NCBI RefSeq assembly: GCF_001522545.3
Contig: NC_031778.1
Coordinates: 21,726,247-21,790,246, forward strand
Direction of reading: 5' to 3'
Length of the DNA: 64,000 nucleotides
Source of the DNA: Parus major
Taxonomy: Eukaryota > Chordata > Aves > Passeriformes > Paridae
Shown here piece after piece: positions 24,101 to 37,673 of the stretch (the first letter of the stretch is position 1; each line of letters opens with the position of its first letter). The position numbers and the translations under genes are program-made. The notes below the pieces were generated by a model. That model was not told where the DNA came from. It was given only the letters and a program-made list of their open reading frames with translations, and searched no databases.

Positions 24101-27100
24101 CTGAAAAAAGGAAAAAAAGCAGGGACTTGACACAACAAGTCCAAGATCTATAAATATTTTGTGCTCTGAACTGTGTGTTTTACTAAACACATACAAAAAA
24201 AGCAAAATTTCCATCTTGACAGTCAAATTTCAGTCTGTGGTTCAAATAAGTGTTGCCTTCAAATGGCTCATAAAATACAAGAATTAAGAGTGGTTTGGTC
24301 CCTCAATTCTTCATTTCTTTGCAGTTACATCTGGTACTAAACCAGGAACCCCAAACCCAACAGGAGAAATTGGAGAAAACCTTAGAAAAACTAGAAATCA
24401 GCATCCACTGCCAGATGGTTAACCAGCAACAGCAATGACAAAAATATTTAGTGACAGTAAGATCTGAAAGAAAGACACAAATACCAGAACATAAGGTTTT
24501 TAAAGTGATTGCTTGACAAGTTTATAGAGGGATTAATAAGACACATCTGCTTGCTCTAGCTGGAAATTCCGTCAGTGGCCCAGGAGTTTCTTCCAGTCCT
24601 AGGTTTATGTTATTTCATGAGAATCTCTTAATTTACTATCAGTGTTCTCCTGTGAGGTAAGGAAACACAAACCTTTCCATTTTAGCAGGAAAGAGAGAGT
24701 TGGAGAGCCCTATCTGTGCTCCCAGGGGAGGAGAATTCAGCTGCCCTGGCGAGCAGAGCCTCAGCACCACAGTGCATTCCCTCGAAGTCTCCTCGCTGAA
24801 ACACTCCCTTTCTTGTTTTATCTACAGTGAAATCTCGAGTTCCACACCTCCCCAGGCTGCTGCCAGACACCTGCACACATTCAGAGCTCTCCCTGCTCTC
24901 CCCAGCTGTCAGAAACCCCAATAACAATTGGTGCTCTCAAGCCCTCCCAGGCCCCACAAGCTCATTTCTATTATTATTTAGCAAATATCAGCTTCCTGTT
25001 CTTCCCCTCTCCCACTTAGCACATTTTCACCCCCTTCCACCCTCCAGGAAGGATGCTGAGCTCCTCTATAACGTGATCCCATGAACGCTGCTCTCACCAC
25101 ACCAAGCATTTCCCCCTAAGTGGTTTCATCTTCTCTCTGATGAAATAATTACCAATTCTACCTCTTCCAAGATCAGTGAATCTCAGTCAGCCCTCATTAG
25201 CGTAACTCCCTTATCACAGCACACAATATGACTATCAAAATTACTTCCTGAATCCTTCCTACTCTTATTAGCAAGTTAGAAACAGCTTCTGGGTGGAAGA
25301 GTTTTAAATAGTGATAAGTAATTTACAGTTTACTGCACAAACCTCACAACAGCTTGCAGGAACTTAAGTACCTCATGCTCTGTGCTCAAATTCACTTGCT
25401 CCTCTTCCACCCCAAAGGAAGACAGTGCATTAAAAGAACCAGCAGAGTGGCTTAAACTAAACTTTAAGTTCTTTCTAAGGCAATCAATCAGGCACTAAAA
25501 ACCTCAGAAAAATTAGCTGAAAAATTATCTTATTCCTCCATCCAGCTGCTACAGATTCATGACCACCTTCCTGTTTTGCACAAAGCAGGGCATTTCTAAG
25601 ATCTGGCCCAATTTCACTGCTAGGTAAACCCGAATTTGCTGGAAAGGTTAAATCCTCTCTTTAGTCCAGTACAAGTGCACAGGCTATTTTTACATTTTTT
25701 TAATGAAACAGGTCCTGCAAGGCAATGCCATATTTCCATGATCTCCTGACTGCCTGTGTCAGAGATCCTGGGCAGGTTAATGAGAACCAGGAGTCCAACA
25801 TTCCTGCACAGCACAGCCCCAGCTGTCCTCAACAGCACAGCCAGAGCAGACCCCTAAAAAGACACCAAAATTTCAGCTGGCAAATTCAGTTTTGACCAGA
25901 AATTAACCCATGTCCACCTCTAGTTCATTTTAATCAAAGGTGCCTAGGCACACTTTAAATGCAACAAATATGATAATGGCTTTTTTTTTCTCCTGTAGGA
26001 AAGGTAAGTCTGGTGAGGAGAAAAAAAAAAAATCAATTTTTGTCATGAGGCAACTTTAAGTTAATTTAACAATATTTCAGGATGACTGCACATGGATTCT
26101 TAGACTGTCAACTACACAAATTACAATCTCTTTATGGCCCCATGCTGCATCTTGGGATCTGCTCATTGTTTTAGGCTCCTAAAATTAGTTTGGAAGCCTT
26201 GCTTGCACATGGCTTCTTTCCTCTGTTTGTCATAATTTTACGTGAAAAATGATCATATAAATGCTTCTAAGTATGATCAGTGTTTCTGATAAAATTAGAA
26301 GGTGCTTTGTGGTATGGTGGTTATGGTTTTAATTTGCTTTTATGACCCAAACTTCCCTTTCCTAGCAATTAATTAATTCAGCAACAGGATATTATAGTTC
26401 TCCTGGAGGAAGAAGGATTCCTGGAAGCCTTTCTGCAGAGCAGAGAGATGTCTACATGCACCCTTTGTGCTGCTTCAGTGCATCTCCAGCTCCTCTTATC
26501 TCCAGCTCAGGCCTGTGTTTTATTCAGAATGATGAGTAATGCAAACCTCAGACACCATTTCTGCCTTTTTTCTCTTTTTTAGACTCATGTACCATGCCTT
26601 TAGGAGCTGAGGTACCACAAAGAAAATGAACTTGAAAGAATATGGTCCCATCTAAGCAATAAAAAGAGTTTCTGTTTGAGGATATTAATTTCTCATTAGA
26701 TTACTGACAAAGGGATAGAAGGAAAAACCTGCCAGCAATCAGCAACAGAGAGCTGGGAGAAGAGTCTAATTTGAATCCTCAAGGGAAATTTGGCCAGACA
26801 AATTAAACACCCCAGTCTTAGCAGGTTAACACCTCATTAAAGGGCAATGAGAACCAAGTTTTGGATTTTAAACCTACCACGATCCTTTTACACCCAGGGT
26901 TTGGGCTTTGCTCAATACAAAAAGACACAATCTCTGCCCACACTACCTTAAAAAGCAATTTCTGCCTCATCCTGGGCTTAAAGAAAGGCCTGGCAACAAC
27001 AGGACACGTAACAGGATGAGGGGAAAGCCACCAACGTGCAGCAGAAATACCAGAAGACACTCTGGTGAGCAAAGGTTTTTTCCAGTCATCTTTAACTTCT

Positions 27101-28339
27101 TATTCCACAGTCCTGAGAACTTCCAAGCACTTGAGACTCTCTCAGAAGAGAGATTTCAGGACTGCTGGAACTGTACTTTATCAGGGTGATCCTTTCAGAC
27201 CTGTACACTACTTAAAGGCTAAAATTCCTTTGGAATTTTCCTTGGATTGGTGGAAGAGGTGACATTCACTTGGGAGGTTTGTGGCCCTTCCCTAGGAAAT
27301 GTTACTTTATTTACTTCAGAGCATGCCAACAGGCCCAAAACCTAAGAGAAAGCACGCACAAAAATGAGTGGCTTTAATTTTGGGACAGCAAAAGATTAAG
27401 CTGGGTTTTAAAGTTTAACTCCTGAAAGAATTCAGATTTTATTATCTTTATAGTCTTGTTGGGAGGTTTCTATCCCGTAGCTCCATAGCAAGGTGTGAGT
27501 GGTTTTACACATCAATATCATTTTAGAGCCTATTTACCACAAAATCCCATTTACAGTTTCAGGGGGCAGCTGTAAGAGGTGCTGTTCCCAAACTTTTACC
27601 ATCTTGTCTGTCCTGCAGCCCAGGCTCATCAGGAGCCTGAGGAGATTGTCAGGAGCCACTTCAGAGCTGGACCTGGGAAGAGAGGCTGGGCAGGAGGATT
27701 AGCCACAGCCTGCTGAGCTAATTGAGCATCTTTCACTTATCCTGGCACTTCAGAGCCAGAGATTCCGAGTGTGCTGGTGAACAGAAGAACATCTGTCTGA
27801 TAACATCCATTTCATCTGAGTTACAAGTTTCAGAGAGCAATTACACAGCATTTTTGTTTCTAATCCAAATCAGATGTTTAAACCATTTTGTGATTGCACA
27901 ATTATCTTGTTTTATGAGGCAACCCAAACATCATTTAACAAGATTTGAATGCCACTGTGTATTTTCAATTTATTAACAAAAATACAGAAGCCAAGCCCCC
28001 AGACATGACAGGGAGAAGTAATGGGAAAAGGCTAAGAAGGCAGTGGTGAAAACAGCCTTGCTGGGAAAACACCACCACCCACCTCAACAGGAGCAGAGAT
28101 GCTCCCAGCTCTCCTGCTTTGTTTTTGCAGGATTATTAAGCAGGCAGGAGCTGCTGAGGAGGCAGAGGCAGCTCATTCCTACCAGCTCTCACCTGGGGAG
28201 GGCACAGCGAGGGGCAGAGGTCCCCACACCGTGACACAAATCCAAGCACCAAGAGAAGCTCCTGCACTTAAAAACTGTCCTGGATTTTTGGTCCTTGCTG
28301 GGATTTAGGTCTGCACATCTGGTCAAGCTACACAGCAAA

Positions 28340-28412
28340 TTAGAAATACATAAGGTTGGAATTAGTGATTTGTGGATGTCTTTTCCAGCTTTAACGATTC
28401 TGTGAATCCTTT
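28340..28412 (+). mobile_element. CR1 LINE 3' tail remnant
   Basis: A short stretch with AAGGTTGGAATTAGTGATTT, then GATGTCTTTTCCAGC and TTTAACGATTCTGTGAATCC, resembles the CR1 3' tail. It is short and diverged, so the subfamily is unclear. It lies in the inferred intron between 32175 and 24100. Confidence 0.6.
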
Positions 28413-30821
28413 CTCACCAAGAGTCAGAAGATGAAAGAGACAAACACTTCATTTGTGTACTCAGAGACCTCCTGTGACCTGTTCCAGCAGGGAGCTGGGG
28501 AAGAACTGCAGCAGCACTGGGTTCCCTGAGTTACTTGGGGAGCTGCAGAACAGCCCAGAGTTTTCTCATTCGGACTTTATCCAAATGTAAAATTGGGAAG
28601 GAGAATAAGCCAGATGCTGCCTTGGAGAGAAGAGAGGCTGAGTAGACAAACATAATTCTGTTACTCAGGAATTAATTCCCACCAAAACATATTTCTGCCA
28701 CATTGAAATTGTAATATTCGGCTTCCAAATCCACAAAACTCATTCCAAGATTATTCAGTACAAATTACACCCTTAGAAAAAAAAAGAAAGCTTTGATTTA
28801 TCATGTCTCATTTATATAACCTCCATTTACAGTCAAGAACTAATTTAATGTTTTCTAACAGAAGATTTCCAATGTTACTGTACTGAATTAAGCACTGAAA
28901 ACTCAAGGCCAACTCTCAATCCTGAGCAGGGCCAACAACCAAAGCTTTAAAATCTCACAGGCACCTCCCAGATTTCACTCCAGGAGCACAAACACACTCC
29001 AGGCAGGAATGACCAGTCATGACCCTCACTTGCAGAATGACAGGGACTCCAAACTTCACTCTTTAAGGTGAAGCTCATCATACCTTTCTAGGCTTTGGGA
29101 AGCTATTTTAAGAGCAGGTTTTTTATTAAGAGGTCATGGAATACATCATCCTTGCTGTACAACTTGCACTCTCAGCACCTGACTGCTCGCTGCAGATTTT
29201 ACTCTTCCACTCCTGCTTGGACCTGTCTTTCCTTCTCAAGATTCCCAAAGGCTGGCAGAACAAAACTCTGAAAAACTCCACCAAACCAGATCCTCTTGTG
29301 GAGAAGGAGCAGGAGAAGCCAGGAGCAGGGACTAGCAGGCCTAGCACTGCAAAACCCTTGGCAATGCAGAAGGATCACCACAAAATCTGGCTGCATTCTG
29401 CCCAATTGCTTGACAGCACAAGGTGGGAGCCAAGCAGGGCTGCAGCCTGAAAACTGGGGCAGAAATCGAGGGCTGCAGACATGAGGCACCTAGAGAACAA
29501 TAAAAACCACAAACCCCACAGATAATTATAACCAAAAATAGAAGCTTGCTAATTTTTCTCTCACTATTACTTAATAAAGAGCCATTACTGTATTCAGTCT
29601 TATGGAAAAAGAAGTGTTTATGGAAGCAAAATAATGTAATCATTCCTCTACATTTAGGAGGTCTAAGGTCCAAGGAATACAGAATGCAGTGAAACATGTG
29701 CTGCTCTTATTTTTGTTTTACCACTGAGTAATTTTCATGAGCAGAGTACTCAGACATCATCTCCCTTCTGCAATGTTTAAAAGATGTACAGCACAGAAAA
29801 TAATCCAGCATCAGTACAGGCACGGACCAGAGGGCTGAAAGGTCTCCCAGAGCTCTAACTTTTTAACACTCTGATTTTCTGGACTTTCAGTAGAGCTTAT
29901 ATAAGTCTATATAATTTGCAAACACATTTCCTCCTGAGTCATCTTTTATTTACCTTTTTCCTCCTCGCTGACTTACAGAACCAGCTTTGTGACTAAACAA
30001 TTTTGGTAAGCCTTGCAATCAACAGGATTAAGCAGTGTGTGCTGGGTGAACTACAGACAGAATTCATTTGTCAGATCCCCAGTGCCCTGACTTTAATCAG
30101 GGGTAATAAAGCCAGCAGTATTGCTAATCCAATCAGCAAGACCAATGAAAAAATAAATTTGTTACTGCAGTTCAAAAACTGCCCTTTCACTGTGCAAAGC
30201 AAAAGTGGAATGAAAATCTCTCCCTTTTCCTCTCTCACTCCAAAGGTCCCTAATGAACAGAATAGGGAGGAGGCAGAGGAATTTCATATCAAAGCCCAGT
30301 TGTCCCTTGAAATCCAACTTTAATTATTAATGCATGTGATGTGCTGAGCAAAGACAACACATTTGAGATTTTGCAAGCTTACACTGCAGAATGCAGTGGT
30401 TGCAAAGCTGCATCACTCAAAGCCAAGGAGAGTTTCTTTTCAAGAAATTTCTCCCAATGAATTGTTGACCTGAATACACTATCTTTCTATTGTAAGCTAA
30501 AAAAAAAATAAGTTATTTTGACACTTAAGATACTTCTTCTCCCAGGAAATTGTTCTCTGTGAACAGCTGCTTCTTCAGCTCAGTTTGCAGAGGGACAAGG
30601 TGCAGCTCAGAGCACTGGAAACCACAGAAGAGTTGCAAGGACAGAGCAGGTCAGGATGATTAATGAGCACTTGCTGACTCTGCTGGCTCGGACTGATGCC
30701 AGGAGCTTCTCCAGCTCACCTTCAGCAGATCCCTGTGGCAGCACTGCTTGGAAGCAAAGCAAAAGCTAAGGAGTGGGTATTTTACAGCTCCACCTCCCCT
30801 ACACTGCTCCAGGAGTTATCC

Positions 30822-30915
30822 TGGAATCACTGAATGGCTGGGGTTGGGAGGAATCTTAAGGATCACCTCAGTCCAAGCCCCTGCCACGGGCAGGGACACC
30901 TTCCAATAGGTTGGA
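30822..30915 (-). mobile_element. CR1 LINE 3' fragment, about 95 bp
   Basis: Antisense CR1 3' end with GGAATCACTGAATGGCTGGG, GTTGGGAGGAATCTTAAGGA, CCAAGCCCCTGCCACGGGCA and GGGACACCTTCCAATAGG. It is inside the inferred intron between 32175 and 24100. Confidence 0.88.
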
Positions 30916-32174
30916 AGTTGTCACTAGTTTAGGATGGGATTTGATGAATATTTCAGTTACAATGTGTTCATTCCAATCATTTATTACGCACAAATCCATG
31001 GGTTGAGGACAGAAGCATTTCCCTCCTGGTGGGAACACACAAAACAGCTTTTACAAGATTCTGTGCTTTTCACACTGAAAGATCCCTTTGCCTCCTTAAT
31101 GGCAAGGTATCAGCTTCCCAGGCAGACCTTAATGAGGGCAAGGACTACCACAATAAACCTTTTATTTGTCATAACTTCATACCAGGTATTTTCAGAGAGA
31201 ACCACAGCAGTGAAAGAGCACCATGGAACTCACCTCTCTTATGTCCTGTGCCTCATCCTGAGCTGCCTTTCGAAATCTGAGCTAAAACATTACTGTGGCT
31301 TTTGCATGACCAGAAAGAAAATCCAGTTAACATCAGTCTCTGTCAAAGAGGGGAGAATTCCCTTAAAGCTGCTGCTGTTTTTATGGCCACAACAGCCTTA
31401 ACTTCCTTTGGCTGATTTACTTGAATGGAAAACCCTTAAGTGACATAGTTCTGGCCAAAACTGTAATATCCTTGTAGGGACATTTGTCACTGTATTATTG
31501 AGCTTGGTTTTCCTCCTCATCAGGCCTCACATCCCCAGGCTTTTTGAGAAATGAAGTGGATGTCTGTCTTTCAGCATCACCTTCGCTTGTTGTTTGTGAG
31601 GGTTCCACAGATAGGAGAACTCACCTGGTCTCTCCATCAATTTTTAAAATTACAGACTCTAAGAATGTGGCTGAGAATGGACCATTCTTAAACTAATTAT
31701 TTAAACCTTAATACAATTTCTCTCCAAAGAACAAATATTTAATTTTTTTAAAAATATTTTTTAAATTAATTAATTAATACATGCTAAAATAACACGGGTG
31801 AGAAGCAAATCACCATCTCACTACAACATTAAATGCTCTGTGGTAAAATCCATCTTCTGCACCAGATTTTGAAGAGATCCAGTAATTGTTATGAGTAATG
31901 AGTGCACAGAAATGGTAGGATGAGTTGGCATTAATGACAAGATGGCAATGCCTTTTGGAGGTGTTTTTATTAGAAACTACATTCTCACCTATATCATTGT
32001 TACTTCAGCTGCAGAGGTTGTTCCAGACAACAAAGCAGCTGTTGTAAAATAACCACTGCTAATACTTTAATTATAGCCACATCATCATTAACTTGTGCTC
32101 TCTCAATCTGCTGCCTCCACCTGTTATTGTTAAGTTTATATTTATCTTATTATTGTATCTGGGAAATAAATTAC

Positions 32175-32333
32175 CTTCTTGTTATGTAGCTTTACAGTGC
32201 TCAGCAAAACAGGAGCCTGAGCACCATCAGGACCTTCATACACTACCAAAAGAGGAGAAAAATATTTTTTAAGTTCTCCTTCAGTTTTCTCCAAGACTAC
32301 AGGCATGTGATGTAATGGCTGAGGAACTCCAGT
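32175..32333 (-). CDS. Candidate exon (159 nt), longest convincing coding block
   Basis: Fifty-three codons lie between a CCTGCAG acceptor and an AAGAAG/GTAATT donor, starting and ending in phase 0. The peptide begins TGVPQPLHHMPVVLEK, continues with a KKYFSPLLVVYEGPDGAQ section and ends LLSTVKLHNKK. The composition and the Gly-Pro-Asp-Gly turn between hydrophobic strands look like a folded domain rather than a chance translation. The Lys-rich end runs on into the Lys/Asp-rich start of the 24100 block. Confidence 0.58.
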
Positions 32334-33636
32334 CTGCAGGTTAACGCACTTCCACAAGGAGAGAAGCAAATAAGTTCATAAACACTTCATAAAGCCCACA
32401 GGCACTGATGAAAAGCAGAATATACATCAAATATAAATCCTTGTTCAGGATGCCAACCTCTTAGCAGGTAGGCACTGCCTATTTGAACAGATAGATTTTG
32501 TGCTGATGATGGTTTAATGAAGCAGCTTTTGCTAGGTGTTCAAAGAAAAATCTCTGTCTCTTCATTCTGCCTTATTATCAGAGCCTGTTGATCACTGGAG
32601 TGGGAGCTCTTTTGGTCCTCTGAGCCACAGCAGGAAGCCAACACACAGCCATGGGTTGATTGAAAGGCTGAGATACAGGATTTGGAGCAGCTCCTCAACA
32701 AAAGTGGAGTTTTAGAAACAGTGACAGACTGTCTAGAGCTGGAGAAAAGATTGTCACACATGAGAACCCCAACACAAGTCCCTGACACCTCACCTGTGAG
32801 CTCACTCATAAAACCAGGGAAAAATCGAGAAAAACTTCTGAAACTTGCTCTCTAGACAACAAAATTACTTCAAATTTTCCCCAGACAACAGAAAGACTTC
32901 AATTAATCTCTATTCTGATAGACTGTTTCTGGGCATATTTGTAAATGGCCTAGGGAACTATAATTAAGCAGTTAACTTGATGAACAGCTGCACTTTTTTG
33001 GAAGCAGTCATTAAAAGTAAGGACAGAGTTACCTGCCTCATTGTTTAACAAGATCTATTAGAATAAAAACATGAAATAGTAACCCTGGAGGAAAAATAAT
33101 TCTTCATAAAATATTAGATGGTTGCCTTTGGTTTCCCCACAGAGTTTCTTTCTAGGTTCCATATTTCTCTGGAAAGAAGGCAGCATCTCATTAATGCTCC
33201 TGTTCTTTTCAAAGAGCAATGCTTGTGATTTAGCTGAAGAGAAGACATTCCAAGGAAGTGGATGACCTCTAAATCCTCCTTGGAAATAAAAATTCAGAAA
33301 AGACATGTATGGGTCCCAGCCTCCTGGAATTCTCAATGAAAACAACATTACCTAAAGTACTAAGATGTCACACAGTCACAATAGAGGTCTGTTATTCATA
33401 AAACATTTCATCTTGAGTGTTTTCCTAATGCTGACTTACAATTAATCCAAAATTTATTAATTTATAGAAACTATACATGCACAAAAGTTCTTCATGCTGT
33501 CAGGGTTCAACAAAAAAACCCCAACAGTCAAATGCTTCAGTTTTGGAAAAAAAGTTGGCTGGAATACACAAAAATATTTTAGTTTCTTTGTAGTCAATAG
33601 TTCTATCAAGCTGAACAAAAATAGAACAGAAATAAA

Positions 33637-33750
33637 GATATAAATATATTAATAAAGAAATAAATCATATATAAATATATATTTATATATACTTACTTAT
33701 ATATTTATAATTATATATAAATATATAAATAAAAATAAAAACATCTGAAG
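33637..33750 (+). repeat. AT-rich tract of TATATAAA/ATATTTAT units
   Basis: About 110 bp almost wholly A and T, with imperfect alternating ATATATAAATATAT and TATATATTTATA segments that can pair with each other. It lies in the inferred intron between 35511 and 32333. It could form a cruciform or act as a flexible DNA site. No protein-coding content. Confidence 0.85.
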
Positions 33751-34371
33751 CTATAGCTCTTCCTTATTAAGCTTCATGAAAAATTCTATTTATTTCTAAA
33801 ATATTCTATTGTATTTATTTTCTGTATGACCTTGGTTAGGGGTTAATGGGAAGACTCCACTGATTTCCAGTCACAATGGTGCCAGAATGTTCCTACAGGG
33901 GACATCAAAACCCAGTGCAAGGGAAGCATCATCTCTGTTATTTTAAAATATCAGTTCACTTTATTTAACAGAGTCAACTTTAGTGGCATCCACAGCCTTC
34001 TCTCTGTTCAAACACAAAAAGAAATTAATTCAGTAAAAGAAAAATAATCAGTCCAGAGGTCAACTTTTCATTACAGGGACAATTAGAGCCTGCTCTATTC
34101 CCAAAGTAGCAATGGAAAGACTTCAGAGTATTTGGCTCACACTGAAGACAGGAGTAAAGAAGCCCTGACCTGGCTGCACATTGCAGGTTTGTTTCAATTG
34201 ATGCTGTCATTAATCTGGAGGGGGAGGAACTGTATTTCAGCTTTTAGCTTTGGACAGGTTTGGTTTAAGGTCTCATTTATGCCCCACTGCACTTGACTCC
34301 AACCAAAGCACTGAACACTTGATTATTTACCACTGCCACAGCAGCAGGAAATGAAAAACTACTTTTCTGGA

Positions 34372-34556
34372 ACTGAGAAAAGCAGTTTTCCCAGAGAGGG
34401 TGTGGAGTGTCCCCCTCTGTTGATATTCCAGAGGCATCTGGACACAATCCTGGACACAAAGCCGTGTGCTCTGGGACAGCCCTGCCTGGGCAGGGAGCTG
34501 GGACCAGTCACCCACTGTGGTCCCTTCCAGCCTGACCCATTCTGTGACTTAACTTT
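34372..34556 (+). mobile_element. CR1 LINE 3' fragment, about 185 bp
   Basis: Sense CR1 3' end: GTTTTCCCAGAGAGGGTGTG, a GATATTCCAGAGGCATCTGG section, GGACACAATCCTGGACAC, then GGTCCCTTCCAGCCTGACCC and ATTCTGTGACTT at the tail. It is antisense to the inferred gene and lies between the exons at 35511 and 32333. Confidence 0.85.
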
Positions 34557-35510
34557 GGAGGCTGTGAACAACATTTTACAGCCCAAAAGTCTCATTTTCC
34601 CAGCTGTAGAACTCACACACCCCAAACGAGTTCCCAGATGATTTTGGTGCCAGCATTTCTGAAAAGCCAAGCTCCACGAGCTACCTGTCCTCCAGAAACC
34701 ACTAAAATAGAAACCCCTTAATGACAAGGGTTACACCCTGCACAGACCAGCATGTAGGAGCTACAAAAATAACTTAAGACAGGGAAATTTGGCTAAATTG
34801 TTGCTCTTTTCACCAAGTCAGACATCCATGAACACAGAACAACGACGTGCCTCAGTTTCTCTTGTTATGATGCAGTTTATACAACAGAGCTGCCACGTGC
34901 TTACAGAGGGGGTGGTTGGGGTCTGTCATTTATAAACCATGAGTGTGTTGATGCCTGTGGCTCAGCCCTGAAAGAGGAGAGCCCAAAAAAAAAAAGAGAC
35001 AAAAACAATTTGGCAGCTGGCCCTGCAGTTCGGGTCTCGCTGCGGCAGCTTGGATTAACGGAGGAGCTGCAGCAGATGAAGCTGCATCCTGCACCTCCCT
35101 CATGCCACAGCTTTTGTGGGAACAGCAGAAAATATCCTCCAAGCTCTAACCTTGTGTGAGCATGAAAGGTTAAACAGGCAAAAAAATCAGGCCACATAAT
35201 GAGACGGAATGAAGGGGAAAGAAACCTTCCTGGATGAAATATTCCCTGCTTCTGGAGCAAATAACCAGTCAAAGATCACACAATCTGCCCCCAGAAGATA
35301 AAGTTTCTGGTGCCTGTTCAATGCAAAGGCTTCTGCTTGTTCAGCACAGCATTTTTTCTTGTATTTGTTTCCCTTAGACCTTGGTGATCTTTCCTGCATT
35401 CTATTGCTCAGCTCCATTTCTCATCATGCTGTGTGCTACAAAAGCAACTATTCAGGACTTGGAGGTGCTGAAACTCCTTATCTTGAATTTTAAGGACAGA
35501 TTACACTAAC

Positions 35511-35577
35511 CTCAGTCACAGTGAGCAGTATTTTGTACAAAGTATATGTACCACCAAAGTCCCTGAGAACACCAGTG
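35511..35577 (-). CDS. Candidate exon (67 nt)
   Basis: A pyrimidine-rich acceptor (CCTGTTGTGCCACATTCTGCAG) and a strong donor (ACTGAG then GTTAGT) flank one leftover base and 22 codons. It opens TGVLRDFGGTYTLYKILL and ends on a codon boundary. The alternation of aromatic and aliphatic residues suggests a beta-strand. The phase-0 end matches the phase-0 start of the 32333 block. Confidence 0.5.
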
Positions 35578-36309
35578 CTGCAGAATGTGGCACAACAGGA
35601 ACAGAGATACCACAAAGGATGGAAATGTTTCCTTGGCACCACATGCTGCCTGATAAATATACCAATGAAGTACAAAATTCAATGCATACTGGAAGTCTCT
35701 GACATTTTACCAAAAAAAATTTGCATAATAAAATCCATGTTTGCACCAGAAGAATAGGGCGAGCTGCATTTGTAAAAACCTGCTGGAGTTAACTCTTCTT
35801 ACAATGTTTCTCTCTGTCTGGATTGAAAGATCTTGTAATATTCTGACCAAACCCAAAGGGGAGGGTAGACCTTTCTTGCTTTGGAATAGATTCAGATGCC
35901 AAACCACAGGGATTGCTTTGGCTCTAGAAAACCACGTCTTCTGAATTTCCGTTCCTGGCAAGAAATGCAAGAAGTAAATCAGGAGTAAAGAGGAAATACG
36001 ATGTCATTTCCAAGAAAACAAAATTGCAGGACCTCATCTGTTAAATATCAGAAAAGTGGGGATGAGCAGAGTAAGCATTTGTGGGCACAGAGAGACTTCC
36101 CAGAGCTTTCTCTCACAGATGGAGCCGGGTTGGAGACTGCCAGTCCTGCCAAGGTCAGGCTGGCAGCAGCGCTGGATGGCAGGGCCACAGCCCAGCCAAG
36201 CACACCAGGAACGAGCTGCCAAGCAAATCTCACATCCCAAACTACAAATTGTGCCCATCAGAGGTCTGCAGGTGAAAAACAAGCACGGAAATTCTGCCAC
36301 GAAGCTCAC

Positions 36310-36355
36310 TTGCTCAGGCTTCGTTTGAGTCCATCTACAAATTGTTTCTCCATCA
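36310..36355 (-). CDS. Candidate exon (46 nt)
   Basis: The block reads MEKQFVDGLKRSLS in the fitting frame, with two leftover bases at each end. The donor is good (AGCAA then GTGAGC). The acceptor is ATGCACAG, with an in-phase alternative 15 bp upstream at GCCAG (start 36370), which would add five residues. The leftover AA joins C of the 35577 block to make Asn. It lies 732 bp upstream of the next block. Confidence 0.43.
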
Positions 36356-36659
36356 CTGTGCATTGAATCACTGGCAGAGCAGTTTGTTATGCTGAAGATG
36401 AATTCTGGAGTCTGTGCAGGTGCAGTGCACCGTACCTGCCCCAGAAATCCCATCCCAGCTCCCTCACAGATGGTTCTCTGGGCCCTTAGCAGCCCCACGC
36501 TGCAAACAAAGCAAAGGCTTCAGCTGAGCAGAGCGAGCCAAGAGACACCCAGCATTCCTGGCACCCACAACACTGACAGAAAAGCTCTGGAGGCCACCTT
36601 TTAACTAAAACCATCTGTGAAGGTACATTCTTTGTCATAGCATTTTCTCCCCTGCATTG

Positions 36660-36689
36660 TTTTTTTGTTTTTTTTTTTTTTTTTTTTTT
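36660..36689 (+). repeat. Poly-T tract (about 30 bp)
   Basis: TTTTTTTG followed by 22 T's. Read on the minus strand it is a poly-A run in the intron just upstream of the 36355 block. It is too far from that block to be its pyrimidine tract. Confidence 0.92.
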
Positions 36690-37673
36690 GATTTCCAGCT
36701 TCACAAATTATCTTAGTCAAAATTGGTGTGTGTATGTGGCCCAACCGAGAGGTTGCTTTTTTTCCCTCATTACTCAACCTCATGGATCAGTTTATCTGAG
36801 AGTTTAATTGCTCCAGAGATTAACCTTTTTTATGAAATCCTTGAGGAGGGTAACATCACCATTCCTTAAAATAATTTTTAAAAAAAGTTATTTTCTTCAA
36901 ACCTTGGGCTGGGATTAGCTTTATCATTTGTGCTTTTCAGTATACTCTGGGTAGGACTGTACACAACTTCACAATAACAAATTTTCTATTTTCCCTGAAG
37001 TATCATTAGTTTAATACCATATTCTCATGGCTTTACACATGCCATTAATTTCAATCACTTTTTATTTCTTTGTATGAAGTAAGTAATGATGAGAGCCAAG
37101 TCAAATTAGAGACCGAAGGAAAGTATAAAAAGACAGAACCTGACTTTATCGTAATGAGCCTGTATGAAACTACCAAAAATATGGTATCATTTAGAGGTCT
37201 CAGCTGTAAGAACCTGTACAAAATCAAGCCAGGTGCCTACATGGAACAACAAATTGCCATTTCCAGCACTTCCCACACACTTTATGTTAGCTCAGGTACC
37301 AGGAGCAGAGTGGCTAAATTAGCTGAAAAAAAAAATAGCAACAGAGTCTGGGGGAAATTCCAAGTTAACAGAGCACACAGCAGTGAGAAACTGTTTCCAT
37401 CCTGAATTAGCTCAAACAAACCACGAAGGTAAGGTAGGAGGTGGAAAACAAGAACAGGGCAAAGCCAAGAGAGCTCTCCAGCCCTGAGGACACAGAGTGA
37501 TCCTCCAGCCACGCCAGGCCCCAGAGATCGGCCATGCCACACAGAGGAACTCTGCAAGGCTACAGTGACTTATAAAAGTTACCACACCTGGAGTTGATGT
37601 ATTTCTGCTCTTTGCAGGAGGAGCTTTGTGCAGGCACCTTCTGGTGGCAGCACAAGAGACCCTGACGTTTTTC

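Larger units (their letters stand above)
24101..32174 (-). other. Inferred intron, about 8 kb
   Basis: Between the 32175 donor and the 24100 acceptor. It holds two CR1 fragments (30822, 28340) and a short run of AATT repeats near 31765-31783. No further exon fits the phase 0 to phase 0 junction that already joins these two blocks. Confidence 0.4.

Noticed and set aside
30934..31401. 155-codon plus-strand frame
   Set aside because: No splice or start context and composition typical of chance. It also follows directly on a CR1 fragment.
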